A stretch of DNA of 64,000 bases from Methanoculleus bourgensis MS2 (GTDB taxonomy: Archaea; Halobacteriota; Methanomicrobia; Methanomicrobiales; Methanoculleaceae): the NCBI RefSeq assembly GCF_000304355.2, contig NC_018227.2, positions 1,674,001 through 1,738,000 of the forward strand, given 5' to 3'. Each line of letters opens with the position of its first letter. Positions within the stretch are counted from its first letter, which is position 1. The position numbers and the translations under genes were made by a program. The notes beneath the pieces are model-generated. The model saw only the letters and a list, made by a program, of their open reading frames with translations, was not told the DNA's origin and did not search any database. Positions 8,351-15,264 of the stretch are shown one piece after another.

Positions 8351-8428
8351 CAGCGTTCAAATCCCTTACATCCCTGTGGAAAAGAGCACTATTGCCCATA
8401 TCCTACGTCGGCAGTCCTCCGGTATCCG
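8346..8428 (+). repeat. left copy of a ~70 bp sequence repeated in inverted orientation at 13751-13818
   Basis: The segment starts GTAAGCAGCGTTCAAATCCC, continues through GGAAAAGAGCACTATT and ends near CGTCGGCAGTCCTCCGG. The reverse complement of 13751-13818 matches it almost throughout, apart from a ~12-nt insertion here after CACTATT. It lies just beyond the 3' end of the AlbA_2 gene. It could be a small element or a recombination scar. Confidence 0.75.
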
Positions 8429-8458
8429 GAGTGCGAGAAGAACCTGCAGTGTTTGCAT

Positions 8459-10282
8459 TCAGACTTCCAGTTCACTTCTTCCCACCGTATATTTCTGCTC
8501 CGGATGGTTTGGCTCTCCAGGGATTGCGTATTCCAATTGGCCGTCACGTATCATCGGCTTCAGATAACTGTTGAGTACCCACCTTTTGGTTCTCCCAACC
8601 AATCGGGCAATCTCCCCGGCAGAGAAGGGACGCACGCTGCAAACCTGAACGATAACTCGCCTGACTTCCTGTGGCGAATTCCTTTTGCCCAGCATTCTTA
8701 TTGATCTGGCAATATCCGGTGGGATTGCTCCAGAATCCACACTCAGAGTCTCCCCTGCATCCAACGAAACCTCCACCTCCCGGAGGTGCGTTGTGCACAC
8801 AGGTGTCACCCCAAGCCGCCCGGTGGGGGTATAGAAGGTCATCGCGCCATGAGGATGCTGGATAAGGAAGCCCAGATCCCGGAGTTTCCCGAGCAATTTG
8901 CTTGCACCGATCACATCGAGTCCGGTCAGATCGCGACACTGCTCATTCGAGATAGACCCGTTCCGCCTGACAAAGACGAGAGCCATCGCCTCTTCATCAG
9001 ATACGTCGGCAGCGCTGAAGCCGCGGAGCCATTCGAGTTCTTCCTCAGAGAAGAAATGGTGAAGGGAAAATGCGGCGCGGAAATAATCGGCCTGACGATT
9101 CGACTCAAAGACCGGCGGAGACAGGCGGGCTTCCCGGGTTAACTGTACCATCATCCGGATTCCACTACCTTTGTTCTCAGCCAGGTTTGTATCGTGCAGA
9201 ACCGCTGCAATGACCGGATTTCTGGTAACAGAGGTAATACTTCCCTCATCGCCGATCTCAACAAGTGAGTGTCCAGGATTCGTTATCTCCAGCCTTCCCG
9301 GATAACGGATGATCCTTATCGACCCGCAAGATCGATAGTTTCGGTGCATCAGCGCGTTCACAACCGCTTCACGGACGACTCGCTCAGGGATAAGGGGTCT
9401 TTCGTGCCGCTGGACGGACCCCTCATGGAACGCCACGCACCTTGGAATATCGTCCATAATACCTGCAATGACCCGTGGAATCATACGTAACAGCGGTTCG
9501 CGGAACTCAAGCGAGTACGAGATCTCTCCGTCCCATTTGTGGCCTGGAACGCGTAGGTAATCGACACGCATCAGCGGGAGGTACTTCCGGATCGCCATAT
9601 CCTTTCCGAAGAGGAGAATCCCGGCCAACGTGGGGATTAGCTCATCGTCTTGCTTATCCGCACACTTCAGGGCAAGGAGAATGTCTCCATCATCCCAGTT
9701 CAACTCCGGTGCATGCGGGTTGGCGGCTCGGCGTGCTCGCCGGTATTCATCGATTGCATGCGGATCGATATCATCCAACGACGCACCGGGAATAACCGAC
9801 TCGTCATACGTCCTCCGTCCTGCACTCGTATGGAACATCCGGATATCCTCGTCGGTACAATGCTGAGCCGTCGAGCCGATGCGGCGGTAGGCGCCCCGCG
9901 GCAGACCTTGCGCTTTAATGTAAATGGGCTTATTATGGGGCTCTTCTTCAGGGATGTACACCACGATCACCGGTTTTTCATCGACCATGCAGACCTGCAC
10001 ATTCGGCCTCAGGGGCCGGTTGAACGCGGAGGCACAGAGTGAAGCGACTTCTCTCTGTAATTTATCGGGATCGTGGACGCCGGTAACTCTATAGTTCCCG
10101 GAAGCCGGGTTGCGGGAAACACCGAGCAGGAGATACCCTCCCTCGATCCCGGGCTCGTTTGAGAACGCCGAGATCGTCTGAGAGGCGGTTTTCCCCAGAG
10201 TTCTGGATGTTTCTTTCGCTTCGATGCGCCAGTGTTCGTCAAATGTATTAAGTTCTAAGAGAAGTTCCGCACAACCCCGCAT
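8459..10282 (-). CDS. AlbA_2 / GHKL-ATPase-fold regulator (COG2865 type)
   Basis: The 607-residue protein has an N-terminal AlbA_2 (Schlafen-like DNA-binding) domain around residues 15-130 ('EAKETSRTLGKTASQTISAF', 'GGYLLLGVS', 'YRRIGSTAQHCTDEDI'). A divergent HATPase-like segment follows in the middle ('REAVVNALMHRNYRSCG', 'RLEITNPG', 'NKGSGIRMM'). The C-terminal third carries winged-helix-like segments ('FVRRNGSISNEQCRDLTGL', 'ARLVGRTKRWVLNSYL'). Such proteins are annotated as predicted transcriptional regulators and are common in accessory regions; a defence role is possible but not shown. It stands alone between two repeat features. Confidence 0.75.
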   Translation of the reverse strand: MRGCAELLLELNTFDEHWRIEAKETSRTLGKTASQTISAFSNEPGIEGGYLLLGVSRNPASGNYRVTGVHDPDKLQREVASLCASAFNRPLRPNVQVCMVDEKPVIVVYIPEEEPHNKPIYIKAQGLPRGAYRRIGSTAQHCTDEDIRMFHTSAGRRTYDESVIPGASLDDIDPHAIDEYRRARRAANPHAPELNWDDGDILLALKCADKQDDELIPTLAGILLFGKDMAIRKYLPLMRVDYLRVPGHKWDGEISYSLEFREPLLRMIPRVIAGIMDDIPRCVAFHEGSVQRHERPLIPERVVREAVVNALMHRNYRSCGSIRIIRYPGRLEITNPGHSLVEIGDEGSITSVTRNPVIAAVLHDTNLAENKGSGIRMMVQLTREARLSPPVFESNRQADYFRAAFSLHHFFSEEELEWLRGFSAADVSDEEAMALVFVRRNGSISNEQCRDLTGLDVIGASKLLGKLRDLGFLIQHPHGAMTFYTPTGRLGVTPVCTTHLREVEVSLDAGETLSVDSGAIPPDIARSIRMLGKRNSPQEVRRVIVQVCSVRPFSAGEIARLVGRTKRWVLNSYLKPMIRDGQLEYAIPGEPNHPEQKYTVGRSELEV

Positions 10283-10358
10283 TCCACGACTCCTGCAGAT
10301 GATATCGGGCTTATATCAGATCAGTCTTCGCCGATAGCCATAAACTGTTCGCATACCG

Positions 10359-10468
10359 GGTGAAGGGTGCTTCCGGGTTGCCCTTAAAAGGTTGCGGGGC
10401 TTCTCGCGCAGCAAAACCCTGAATAATCTTCCTTGCAGGTATCATCTTCGCGACGCTCTCTACGTGGT
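10359..10468 (-). pseudogene. fragment of an AbiEii-like nucleotidyltransferase gene
   Basis: This stretch matches 14899-15004, inside the intact AbiEii-like gene, at nearly every position. On the minus strand it reads 'SVAKMIPARKIIQGFAAREA' against 'SVAKMTPAGKIIQDFATQEA' in the intact gene. Reading continues only briefly beyond the match, and neither the N-terminal nucleotide-binding motif nor the C-terminal domain is present. It is a decayed duplicate fragment and shows that a second copy of this module once existed here. Confidence 0.65.
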
Positions 10469-10508
10469 ATCCCAATCACTCCGTTCATCACACCGGACGT
10501 GCGGGACC

Positions 10509-10697
10509 TCACCCGATCGCCTGGGTGTAGAGTTCGATACAGTCCAACGCCCATCCAAATAGCTCCTCAAAATTCGCGGCAGTCTTCATCTGATGCCGAA
10601 GCGGTGCGTTCCATGATGCTGAAAACTGGTTACGCCCCTTCACAAGCACGGAGTTGTCCGGGACGACCTCTTTTGCATTCGCAGATCGAAATACTAA
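10509..10697 (-). pseudogene. start-less open frame, possible gene remnant
   Basis: The minus-strand frame encodes '..SANAKEVVPDNSVLVKGR' followed by 'NQFSASWNAPLRHQMKTAA' and ends '..DCIELYTQAIG'. Composition and codon use look genuine, but there is no ATG, GTG or TTG at the 5' end and an in-frame TGA precedes it. It lies divergently from the truncated gene at 10743, across a shared AT-rich repeat promoter. I do not recognise the family. A sequencing error near 10690 could restore a start. Confidence 0.3.
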
Positions 10698-10728
10698 TCA
10701 AATACTAATATCTACTAAATTAGTATTT
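10689..10728. promoter_or_regulatory. divergent promoter with three copies of AAATACTAAT
   Basis: AAATACTAAT occurs at 10689-10698 and 10700-10709 as direct repeats, and inverted as ATTAGTATTT at 10719-10728. The cluster lies between two divergent open frames and is far more AT-rich than its surroundings. It looks like a combined promoter and operator for a small autoregulated locus; the binding protein is unknown. Confidence 0.45.
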
Positions 10729-10742
10729 GCGAGACCGGACCC

Positions 10743-10811
10743 ATGACCAGATTCCCTGAACGACCGCCCCAAACACGGGATGGGAAAATCCTCAAGGTGC
10801 TCAGCGACATC
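10743..10811 (+). pseudogene. 5' end of a gene interrupted by the TnpB element
   Basis: An ATG follows the AT-rich promoter repeats and encodes 'MTRFPERPPQTRDGKILKVL' plus 'SDI', which has the look of a real N-terminus leading into a helix. The frame then enters the palindromic 3' end of the TnpB element, whose terminal GTGAA (10812-10816) immediately follows. I infer that the element inserted here and cut off the gene. I could not find a convincing continuation beyond 12.0 kb, so the remainder may be lost. Confidence 0.45.
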
Positions 10812-10960
10812 GTGAACTACCCCCCGCTTGCGCAGGGGGCTTCCTGCTTCATCCCCCTCCCCATCGGGAGCGAGTCCACAGGCTCTTCGGCGCGTTCCGC
10901 GCCTGCTAGTGCGAAGTTCTTGATATTGATCGCGGCGTTCAGGTCCCGGTCGTGGGTCGT
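10812..10960 (-). ncRNA. candidate TnpB guide (omega/reRNA) 3' scaffold
   Basis: In characterised TnpB systems the guide RNA overlaps the end of tnpB and continues past the element's right end into flanking DNA, which supplies the guide. Here the tnpB 3' region ends in a strong hairpin that includes the stop codon, then TTCAC. The flank downstream reads GATGTCGCTGAGCACCTTGA, which would be the guide. The 5' limit is arbitrary, and the placement rests on family knowledge plus the visible hairpin. Confidence 0.4.
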
Positions 10961-11992
10961 CCCGCAGTCTGGGCACGTCCACGCCCGGTCCTTCAGCGTC
11001 AGGTCGGCCTTCCGGTAGCCGCAGACCGAGCAGGTCTTCGAGGACGGCTCGAACATCCCCACGCGGAGCAGGGGTTTCCCGGCCTCCTGACACTTGTACG
11101 CCAGCATCGCAAGGAACGTCCCCCACCCGGCATCGCTGATCGCCCGGGCCAGAGAGGGGTTCTTCACCATGCCGTCCACGTTCAGGGACTCCACAGCCAG
11201 TGCTTGGTTTTCGCGGACCAGTCGAGAAGAGAGCTGGTGCTGGAAGTCCTGTCGTTGGTCGGCAATCGTCTGGTGACACCGGGCAACCTTGAGCCGGGCC
11301 TTGTTCCGGTTCTTCGACCCCTTCTGCTTGCGGGCGAGCCGCCGCTGCAAGACGGCCAACCGTTGCTGGGCGTTCCGGAGATACTTGGGATTCTCCACCG
11401 CATCGCCGGTCGAGAGGATGGCGTAGTGCGCCAGCCCCAGGTCGATCCCAACCGTCTGATCTGGAACCGGATCGGCGGGCGGCGGCGGCGTCCGGCCGTC
11501 CTCGACCACGATGCTGAGGAAGTACCGGCCGGTCGAAGTTCGGATCACCGTCGCGGACTTCGTCGTGCCCACGAAGGTGCGGTGGTACTTGACCTTGACC
11601 GCACCGATCTTCGGGAGCTTCACGGTACCCCGCTCGAAGTCCACGGCATATGCCTGCGGGACCGTGAACGCCTGCTCGGGGGCACGCTTCTTCTCGAAGG
11701 TCGGTGCTTCGGCCCGCCCCTCGAAGAAGTTCGTGAACGCACGGAAAAGGTGGTGGATCGATTGCTGCAGCGACTGGGCGTTGACCTCTTTCAGCCACGG
11801 CAACTCCGCTTTGAGCGCCGGAAGCTGCTTCATGAGGTCATACTTGGAGAGGCTGATGCCCTCGTCGTGATACGCCTGATTCTTGCGGTTGAGCGCCCAG
11901 TTGTACACAAACCGGCAGCACCCAAGGTGCTGGGCGATCAGGGTCTTCTGATCCTCGGTCGGATACAGCCGGTACCGGTACCTCCGTAGCAT
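10817..11992 (-). CDS. tnpB: RNA-guided endonuclease TnpB
   Basis: The 391-residue protein looks complete. It has the N-terminal helix-turn-helix-like region ('YRYRLYPTEDQKTLIAQHLG'), a beta-barrel region, and the split RuvC nuclease: Asp in 'TVGIDLGLAHYA', Glu in 'ALAVESLNVDGM' and Asp in 'THDRDLNAAINI'. A zinc ribbon 'CSVCGYRKAD..CPDCG' separates the last two. All catalytic residues are present, so nuclease activity is plausible. Family members cut DNA matching a short guide next to a transposon-associated motif and help retain the element. No TnpA is nearby. Confidence 0.93.
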   Translation of the reverse strand: MLRRYRYRLYPTEDQKTLIAQHLGCCRFVYNWALNRKNQAYHDEGISLSKYDLMKQLPALKAELPWLKEVNAQSLQQSIHHLFRAFTNFFEGRAEAPTFEKKRAPEQAFTVPQAYAVDFERGTVKLPKIGAVKVKYHRTFVGTTKSATVIRTSTGRYFLSIVVEDGRTPPPPADPVPDQTVGIDLGLAHYAILSTGDAVENPKYLRNAQQRLAVLQRRLARKQKGSKNRNKARLKVARCHQTIADQRQDFQHQLSSRLVRENQALAVESLNVDGMVKNPSLARAISDAGWGTFLAMLAYKCQEAGKPLLRVGMFEPSSKTCSVCGYRKADLTLKDRAWTCPDCGTTHDRDLNAAINIKNFALAGAERAEEPVDSLPMGRGMKQEAPCASGG

Positions 11993-12143
11993 ACGATAGG
12001 ACCATGTTGATCCTCCGCTGGCATTAAGGTGAGCCGTGCGGTGTGAAAGTGAAGAAGGGGCTCCGCTTTCACCTCCCCCCTTGCAGAGGGAGCCCTCCCG
12101 CTCATGCCCCGCGAGCCCCGCAGAGGTAGAGCCGCCGGTCTGC

Positions 12144-12434
12144 TCACAGTGGCACGGCCTCCCGGCAGACGCGGTCCCTGATATACCAGTGCAGTCCCTT
12201 CTCGGTCACCACATCAACCTTACGGCCGAGCAGATCTTCCAGGTCCTGAGCAAGGGCGATGTGGTCAAGGAGGCTCCTTCCCGGCTCGAACTCGACGAGG
12301 AGGTCGAGGTCGCTTGCCGGAGTCTCCTCGCCCCGTGCCACCGAGCCGAAGACCCTGACCGTGCGGGCACCGTGCCTGGTCGCGATCATAAGGATCTCGT
12401 CTCTTCGTTCGAGCAGTTCAGTATGCAGACTCAT
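12144..12434 (-). CDS. MNT-type minimal nucleotidyltransferase (orphan antitoxin-like)
   Basis: This 96-residue protein has the nucleotidyltransferase signature 'VRVFGSVARGEETPASDLDL' with the GS...DxD core and 'GRKVDVVTEKGL' downstream. MntA-like proteins are usually paired with a HEPN/DUF86 RNase toxin, which they inactivate by AMPylation. No HEPN gene follows. The expected position downstream is occupied by the left end of the TnpB element, so the partner may have been displaced. Another possibility is a solitary member of the family. Confidence 0.8.
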   Translation of the reverse strand: MSLHTELLERRDEILMIATRHGARTVRVFGSVARGEETPASDLDLLVEFEPGRSLLDHIALAQDLEDLLGRKVDVVTEKGLHWYIRDRVCREAVPL

Positions 12435-12560
12435 TCAACCAGTTTCCTGCATCGATCTTATGGGGCAGGGAAATATAAGGGTTCGCCCGAGATGCGGTGA
12501 GATGGGGTTGGGGTATGATAGGGCTTCAATTCCTGCTGGAGATTTTGATATTCCCCTGCC

Positions 12561-12818
12561 ATGTATTACAGTGTATGCCGGTGCGAAGCAACGATCAAGG
12601 TGGCCCTGGAGGTGAAGGGGAGGCTGGATAAGCTGAAGAAGTACCCCCGGGAAACATGCAACGAAGTGATCGATCGCCTCACCCGGGATGCGCTGGAGGA
12701 AGCCGCCGAAGAACTGGCGGATGAAGATATCCGCGATATTGAGGGGGCAATTGTGGGTATCAAGGCAGGGAGGGTTTACACGGTGGGAGAATTGATGAGG
12801 GAGCTGGAAATCGATTGA
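12561..12818 (+). CDS. orphan antitoxin-like protein
   Basis: The 85-residue acidic protein has a ribbon-helix-helix-like core ('TIKVALEVKGRLDKLKKYPR', then 'NEVIDRLTRDALEEAAEELA') and a C-terminal tail 'IKAGRVYTVGELMRELEID' typical of RelB/VapB-like antitoxins from methanogens. The first ~10 residues are unusual, so the true start may be degenerate. An ATG follows its stop directly at 12819, but the frame there ('MAIRRSGRKKTRKGLNLHSR') is not a recognisable toxin. The toxin partner is therefore probably lost or decayed. Confidence 0.6.
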   Translation: MYYSVCRCEATIKVALEVKGRLDKLKKYPRETCNEVIDRLTRDALEEAAEELADEDIRDIEGAIVGIKAGRVYTVGELMRELEID

Positions 12819-13035
12819 ATGGCTATACGGCGATCAGGACGGAAAAAGACCCGTAAAGGCCTGAACCTGCACTCACGTTGGCAGGCATGGGAGCCGTTCG
12901 GTTTTCCCGGGGTTCGGTTGATCGATCGCCCCAGCCAGGAACAGGAACGGGGAGAAGGCGGGCTGGAACACTACCCGCCAGGCGATGAGCAGGTCAGAAG
13001 AAACTATTTATGTCCACCACTCACATTGAAATTTA

Positions 13036-13722
13036 ATGAAACGATTTTCTGCCGTTGCAGCAGGGCGGGTTCAGAGAGTCGGATTCCGGGAGCACGTCTA
13101 CAGAGAGACGTTTGACAAGGATATCTCTGGATACGTAAAGAACCTCGACAACGGCGAGGTCGAGATCGTCGCAGAGGGAAGTGAAGAGGATCTTCGCGCC
13201 CTCGTCGACAGGATCAATATCATCCGCTATCCGATCGCGGTCAAATCATTTGCTATCAAATGGCAGGAAGCAACCGGGGAGTTCACAAGTTTTGAGATCA
13301 TTCGCGGAGATCTCCAGGAGGAACTGTTTGAGAGGGTTGATTTCGCCGGCACAATCATGTATCAGACGCTGGAGAATTCTGAACTGAGTTTGAAGAAACA
13401 GGATCAGATGCTGGAGAAGCAGGACCAGGGCCTCCAGTTACAGCATACGATGCTGGATAAGCAGGATCAAATGTTGGAGAAGCAGGACCGGATGCTTGAT
13501 AAACAGGACCAGATGCTTGATAAACAGGACCAGATGCTTGATAAACAGGACCAGATGCTTGATAAACAGGACCAGATGCTTCAGATCGGGGTTGAGACAA
13601 AAGAAGAGATCGTCGGGCTCCGAAAGGATACCAGGAAGTACCTTGACGACGAATTTGCAGAGATCAAGAAGGAGCTTGCCGCCATCAAGGGTGCCCTTGC
13701 GAGAGCTGGCATCCAGGTGTGA
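13036..13722 (+). CDS. acylphosphatase-domain protein with heptad-repeat coiled coil
   Basis: Residues 1-85 form an acylphosphatase domain ('AAGRVQRVGFREHVYRETF', 'ISGYVKNLDNGEVEIVAEGS'). The catalytic Arg of GFR and Asn of KNL are kept, but the usual VQGVGF glycine is Arg. After a linker, about nine seven-residue repeats of the DKQDQML type follow, ending in a charged helix ('LDDEFAEIKKELAAIKGALA'). The last four repeats are encoded by identical 21-nt units. It has no signal peptide, so it is probably a cytoplasmic oligomer. A TATA-like CTATTTATG lies about 30 nt upstream, suggesting a short leader. Confidence 0.8.
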   Translation: MKRFSAVAAGRVQRVGFREHVYRETFDKDISGYVKNLDNGEVEIVAEGSEEDLRALVDRINIIRYPIAVKSFAIKWQEATGEFTSFEIIRGDLQEELFERVDFAGTIMYQTLENSELSLKKQDQMLEKQDQGLQLQHTMLDKQDQMLEKQDRMLDKQDQMLDKQDQMLDKQDQMLDKQDQMLQIGVETKEEIVGLRKDTRKYLDDEFAEIKKELAAIKGALARAGIQV

Positions 13723-13750
13723 CTGATCCCCCTTCTCTCGCCGGGGGCAT

Positions 13751-13818
13751 CCGGAGAACTGCCGACGTGGAATAGTGCTCTTTTCCAGTGGATTGCAAGG
13801 GATTTGAACACTGCTTAC
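13751..13818 (-). repeat. right copy of the inverted ~70 bp repeat
   Basis: The reverse complement begins GTAAGCAGTGTTCAAATCCC and matches 8346-8428 apart from substitutions and a short deletion. It lies about 30 bp after the acylphosphatase stop and just beyond the 3' end of the decayed toxin gene. Together the two copies bracket 5.4 kb of accessory genes. Confidence 0.75.
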
Positions 13819-13871
13819 CTATCCCTGCCGCCTGCAGAGGGAATACTGCGCCATTCTGGTCTCTGCCCCCT

Positions 13872-14095
13872 CTAGCGGTAGATACTGCTATGGTCTCCTG
13901 CCTCCAGCACGAGGATGAGGAGGTGCTCATCCTCGAACGGCGAACTCGGTTCGGTACTCGCCCACCCGGCGCCCCGGAGAAGCCAGCCGGTTCCCTGATA
14001 TGCCGATTTGGATCCCGGTGATGGCCCGGACGATCCGGCGGGAGCTTGCGGAGGTCCTGCCGGGCCCGGGTGGTTTGGGTGACCGTGGAGGTCAT
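13872..14095 (-). pseudogene. frameshifted RelE-type toxin
   Basis: The minus strand starts with an ATG that overlaps the stop of the antitoxin remnant (ATGA). It reads 'MTSTVTQTTRARQDLRKLPP' in one frame, 'IVRAITGIQIGISGNRL' and 'RRVGEYRTEFAVRG' in a second, and 'FEDEHLLILVLEAGD.SSIYR' in a third before TAG. Joined, these segments give a normal RelE layout ('VGEYR' core and 'SIYR' end). At least two frame changes are needed, so the gene is inactive. Confidence 0.7.
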
Positions 14096-14290
14096 TCCTC
14101 TGCACCGAACTCCTTCCAGATCTCATCATCCCCTGAATAGACTCGCCCGCCCCGGATGTCCTCCCCACTCAGGGGCCCGTCATCGATGGCCATATCAAAT
14201 ATCATTGCAGGAGTCCTCTGGATGCCGTTTCAGGGCCTCCGGGCGTTCTTTTTTTGCCGCCGGCGTGATCCAGACAGTGGTGGCTGGCAT
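14092..14290 (-). pseudogene. frameshifted antitoxin of the decayed relBE pair
   Basis: From an ATG at 14290 the minus strand encodes 'MPATTVWITPAAKKERPEAL' and 'KRHPEDSCNDI', then stops. One base later 'MAIDDGPLSGEDIRGG' and 'RVYSGDDEIWKEFGAEE' continue in another frame and stop in an ATGA overlap with the toxin remnant. Together they form a RelB-like antitoxin with one frameshift. The stretch from 14291 to 14511 holds no gene I can support. Confidence 0.65.
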
Positions 14291-14511
14291 GTTAACGGCT
14301 ATAGGTTAGAATTATGCGGTCAGACGGCTGCCACGGAGGTCGGCAGGTTTGTTGCGCCGTGCCGTCCGGCTATCACGGGGGTCCCGGGCTGCATTCCCGG
14401 GCGCCTCTGCCGTCACAGGCATATCTGCCGGGAGCGGGGGATATACCTGCCTTCCCGGGCAGGTTCACCATTACAGATATCTTCGTTCCGCCCGCTCCAT
14501 GTGGCCCGGTT

Positions 14512-15264
14512 TCAGAGGATGGAGAGCAAATCCCCGCACACGCGCTGGACGTCTGCCCTGTCCATCCCTGCATAACGTTCGTGTGCCGCATTCACCCGGG
14601 GAAGGTGTTCAATACAGTTTTTCAGGAAGTTGTATCGGTTGAGGTGCTCACCAAGGCACTCAATATCAAGTTCGTGTCCCCCATGTGCCGGATCGATGAG
14701 TGCAAGGATATCCGCATAATCCTTGACCAGTTTCCCCTCCTCCCAGACTTCATCGTGCGACAGACCATGTTCGAGCCGGTAAGAACGATCCCATGCGGCC
14801 TTCATCTTGAGTACTACAAGCATGGCGCGCGTCGGGATAGATATTTCTACCCCGCCTCGTATCCGTCTCCTTGTCGTGTTTCCGGAAAGGATCTCGAAGG
14901 TGAAGGGCACTTCCGGTTTGCCTTCAAAAGGTTGCGGAGCTTCCTGCGTAGCAAAATCCTGGATTATCTTCCCTGCAGGCGTCATCTTCGCGACGCTCTT
15001 TACGACGTTCATCTGACGCTCTGGCATAAAGTTGTGATCTGAACGGAGATAATGCATCAGGGTATGTCTGATGCGGCCGGTCGTTACCAGATCGATGTCA
15101 ACCGAACCAAGATAGGGATTGTATGCATCCACTGCCCAGCCGCCGATGAGGATGACCTCAGGATTGTCCGGGTCTTCTCCCCGTGCATGGATCCACTCTG
15201 CAATTACCCTGAGTTCTGCAAGCGACCGTTCGATGATCTCCTGGCTTGGGCTATAGGGCGACAT
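14512..15264 (-). CDS. AbiEii-like nucleotidyltransferase (toxin of a type IV-like pair)
   Basis: The 250-residue protein has the nucleotidyltransferase core 'ILIGGWAVDAYNPYLGSVDI' followed by 'DLVTTG', giving the G-G...DxD pattern of AbiEii toxins, and a helical C-terminal region. In AbiE-type systems this protein is a GTP-binding nucleotidyltransferase that slows growth and protects against phage; the AbiEi partner represses the operon. Here the start overlaps the stop of the upstream AbiEi-like gene by 14 nt, so the two are translationally coupled. A decayed fragment of a second copy sits at 10359-10468. Confidence 0.7.
   Translation of the reverse strand: MSPYSPSQEIIERSLAELRVIAEWIHARGEDPDNPEVILIGGWAVDAYNPYLGSVDIDLVTTGRIRHTLMHYLRSDHNFMPERQMNVVKSVAKMTPAGKIIQDFATQEAPQPFEGKPEVPFTFEILSGNTTRRRIRGGVEISIPTRAMLVVLKMKAAWDRSYRLEHGLSHDEVWEEGKLVKDYADILALIDPAHGGHELDIECLGEHLNRYNFLKNCIEHLPRVNAAHERYAGMDRADVQRVCGDLLSIL

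Larger units (their letters stand above)
10812..12072 (-). mobile_element. TnpB-only (IS1341-type, IS200/IS605 family) element
   Basis: The element contains a full-length tnpB and no tnpA. Its 3' end on the minus strand is a hairpin, GCCCCCTGCGCAAGCGGGGG, followed by GTAGTTCAC. That is the typical terminal structure of these elements and of the 3' end of their guide RNA. The left boundary is uncertain; a GTGAAAG...CTTTCAC hairpin at 12043-12072 may be the left-end structure. Without TnpA it would need help in trans to move. Confidence 0.65.

Noticed and set aside
8346-8375. tRNA remnant or attachment site, because of GTTCAAATCCC
   Set aside because: The T-loop-like string has no pairing stem around it and no acceptor or anticodon arm.
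12819-13115. Toxin partner of the orphan antitoxin
   Set aside because: The frame starts in the right place but its product has no RelE or VapC features and runs into the promoter of the next gene.
13355-13600. Minus-strand frame with repeated ASGPVYQ units
   Set aside because: It is the antisense reading of the heptad repeats in the acylphosphatase fusion gene.
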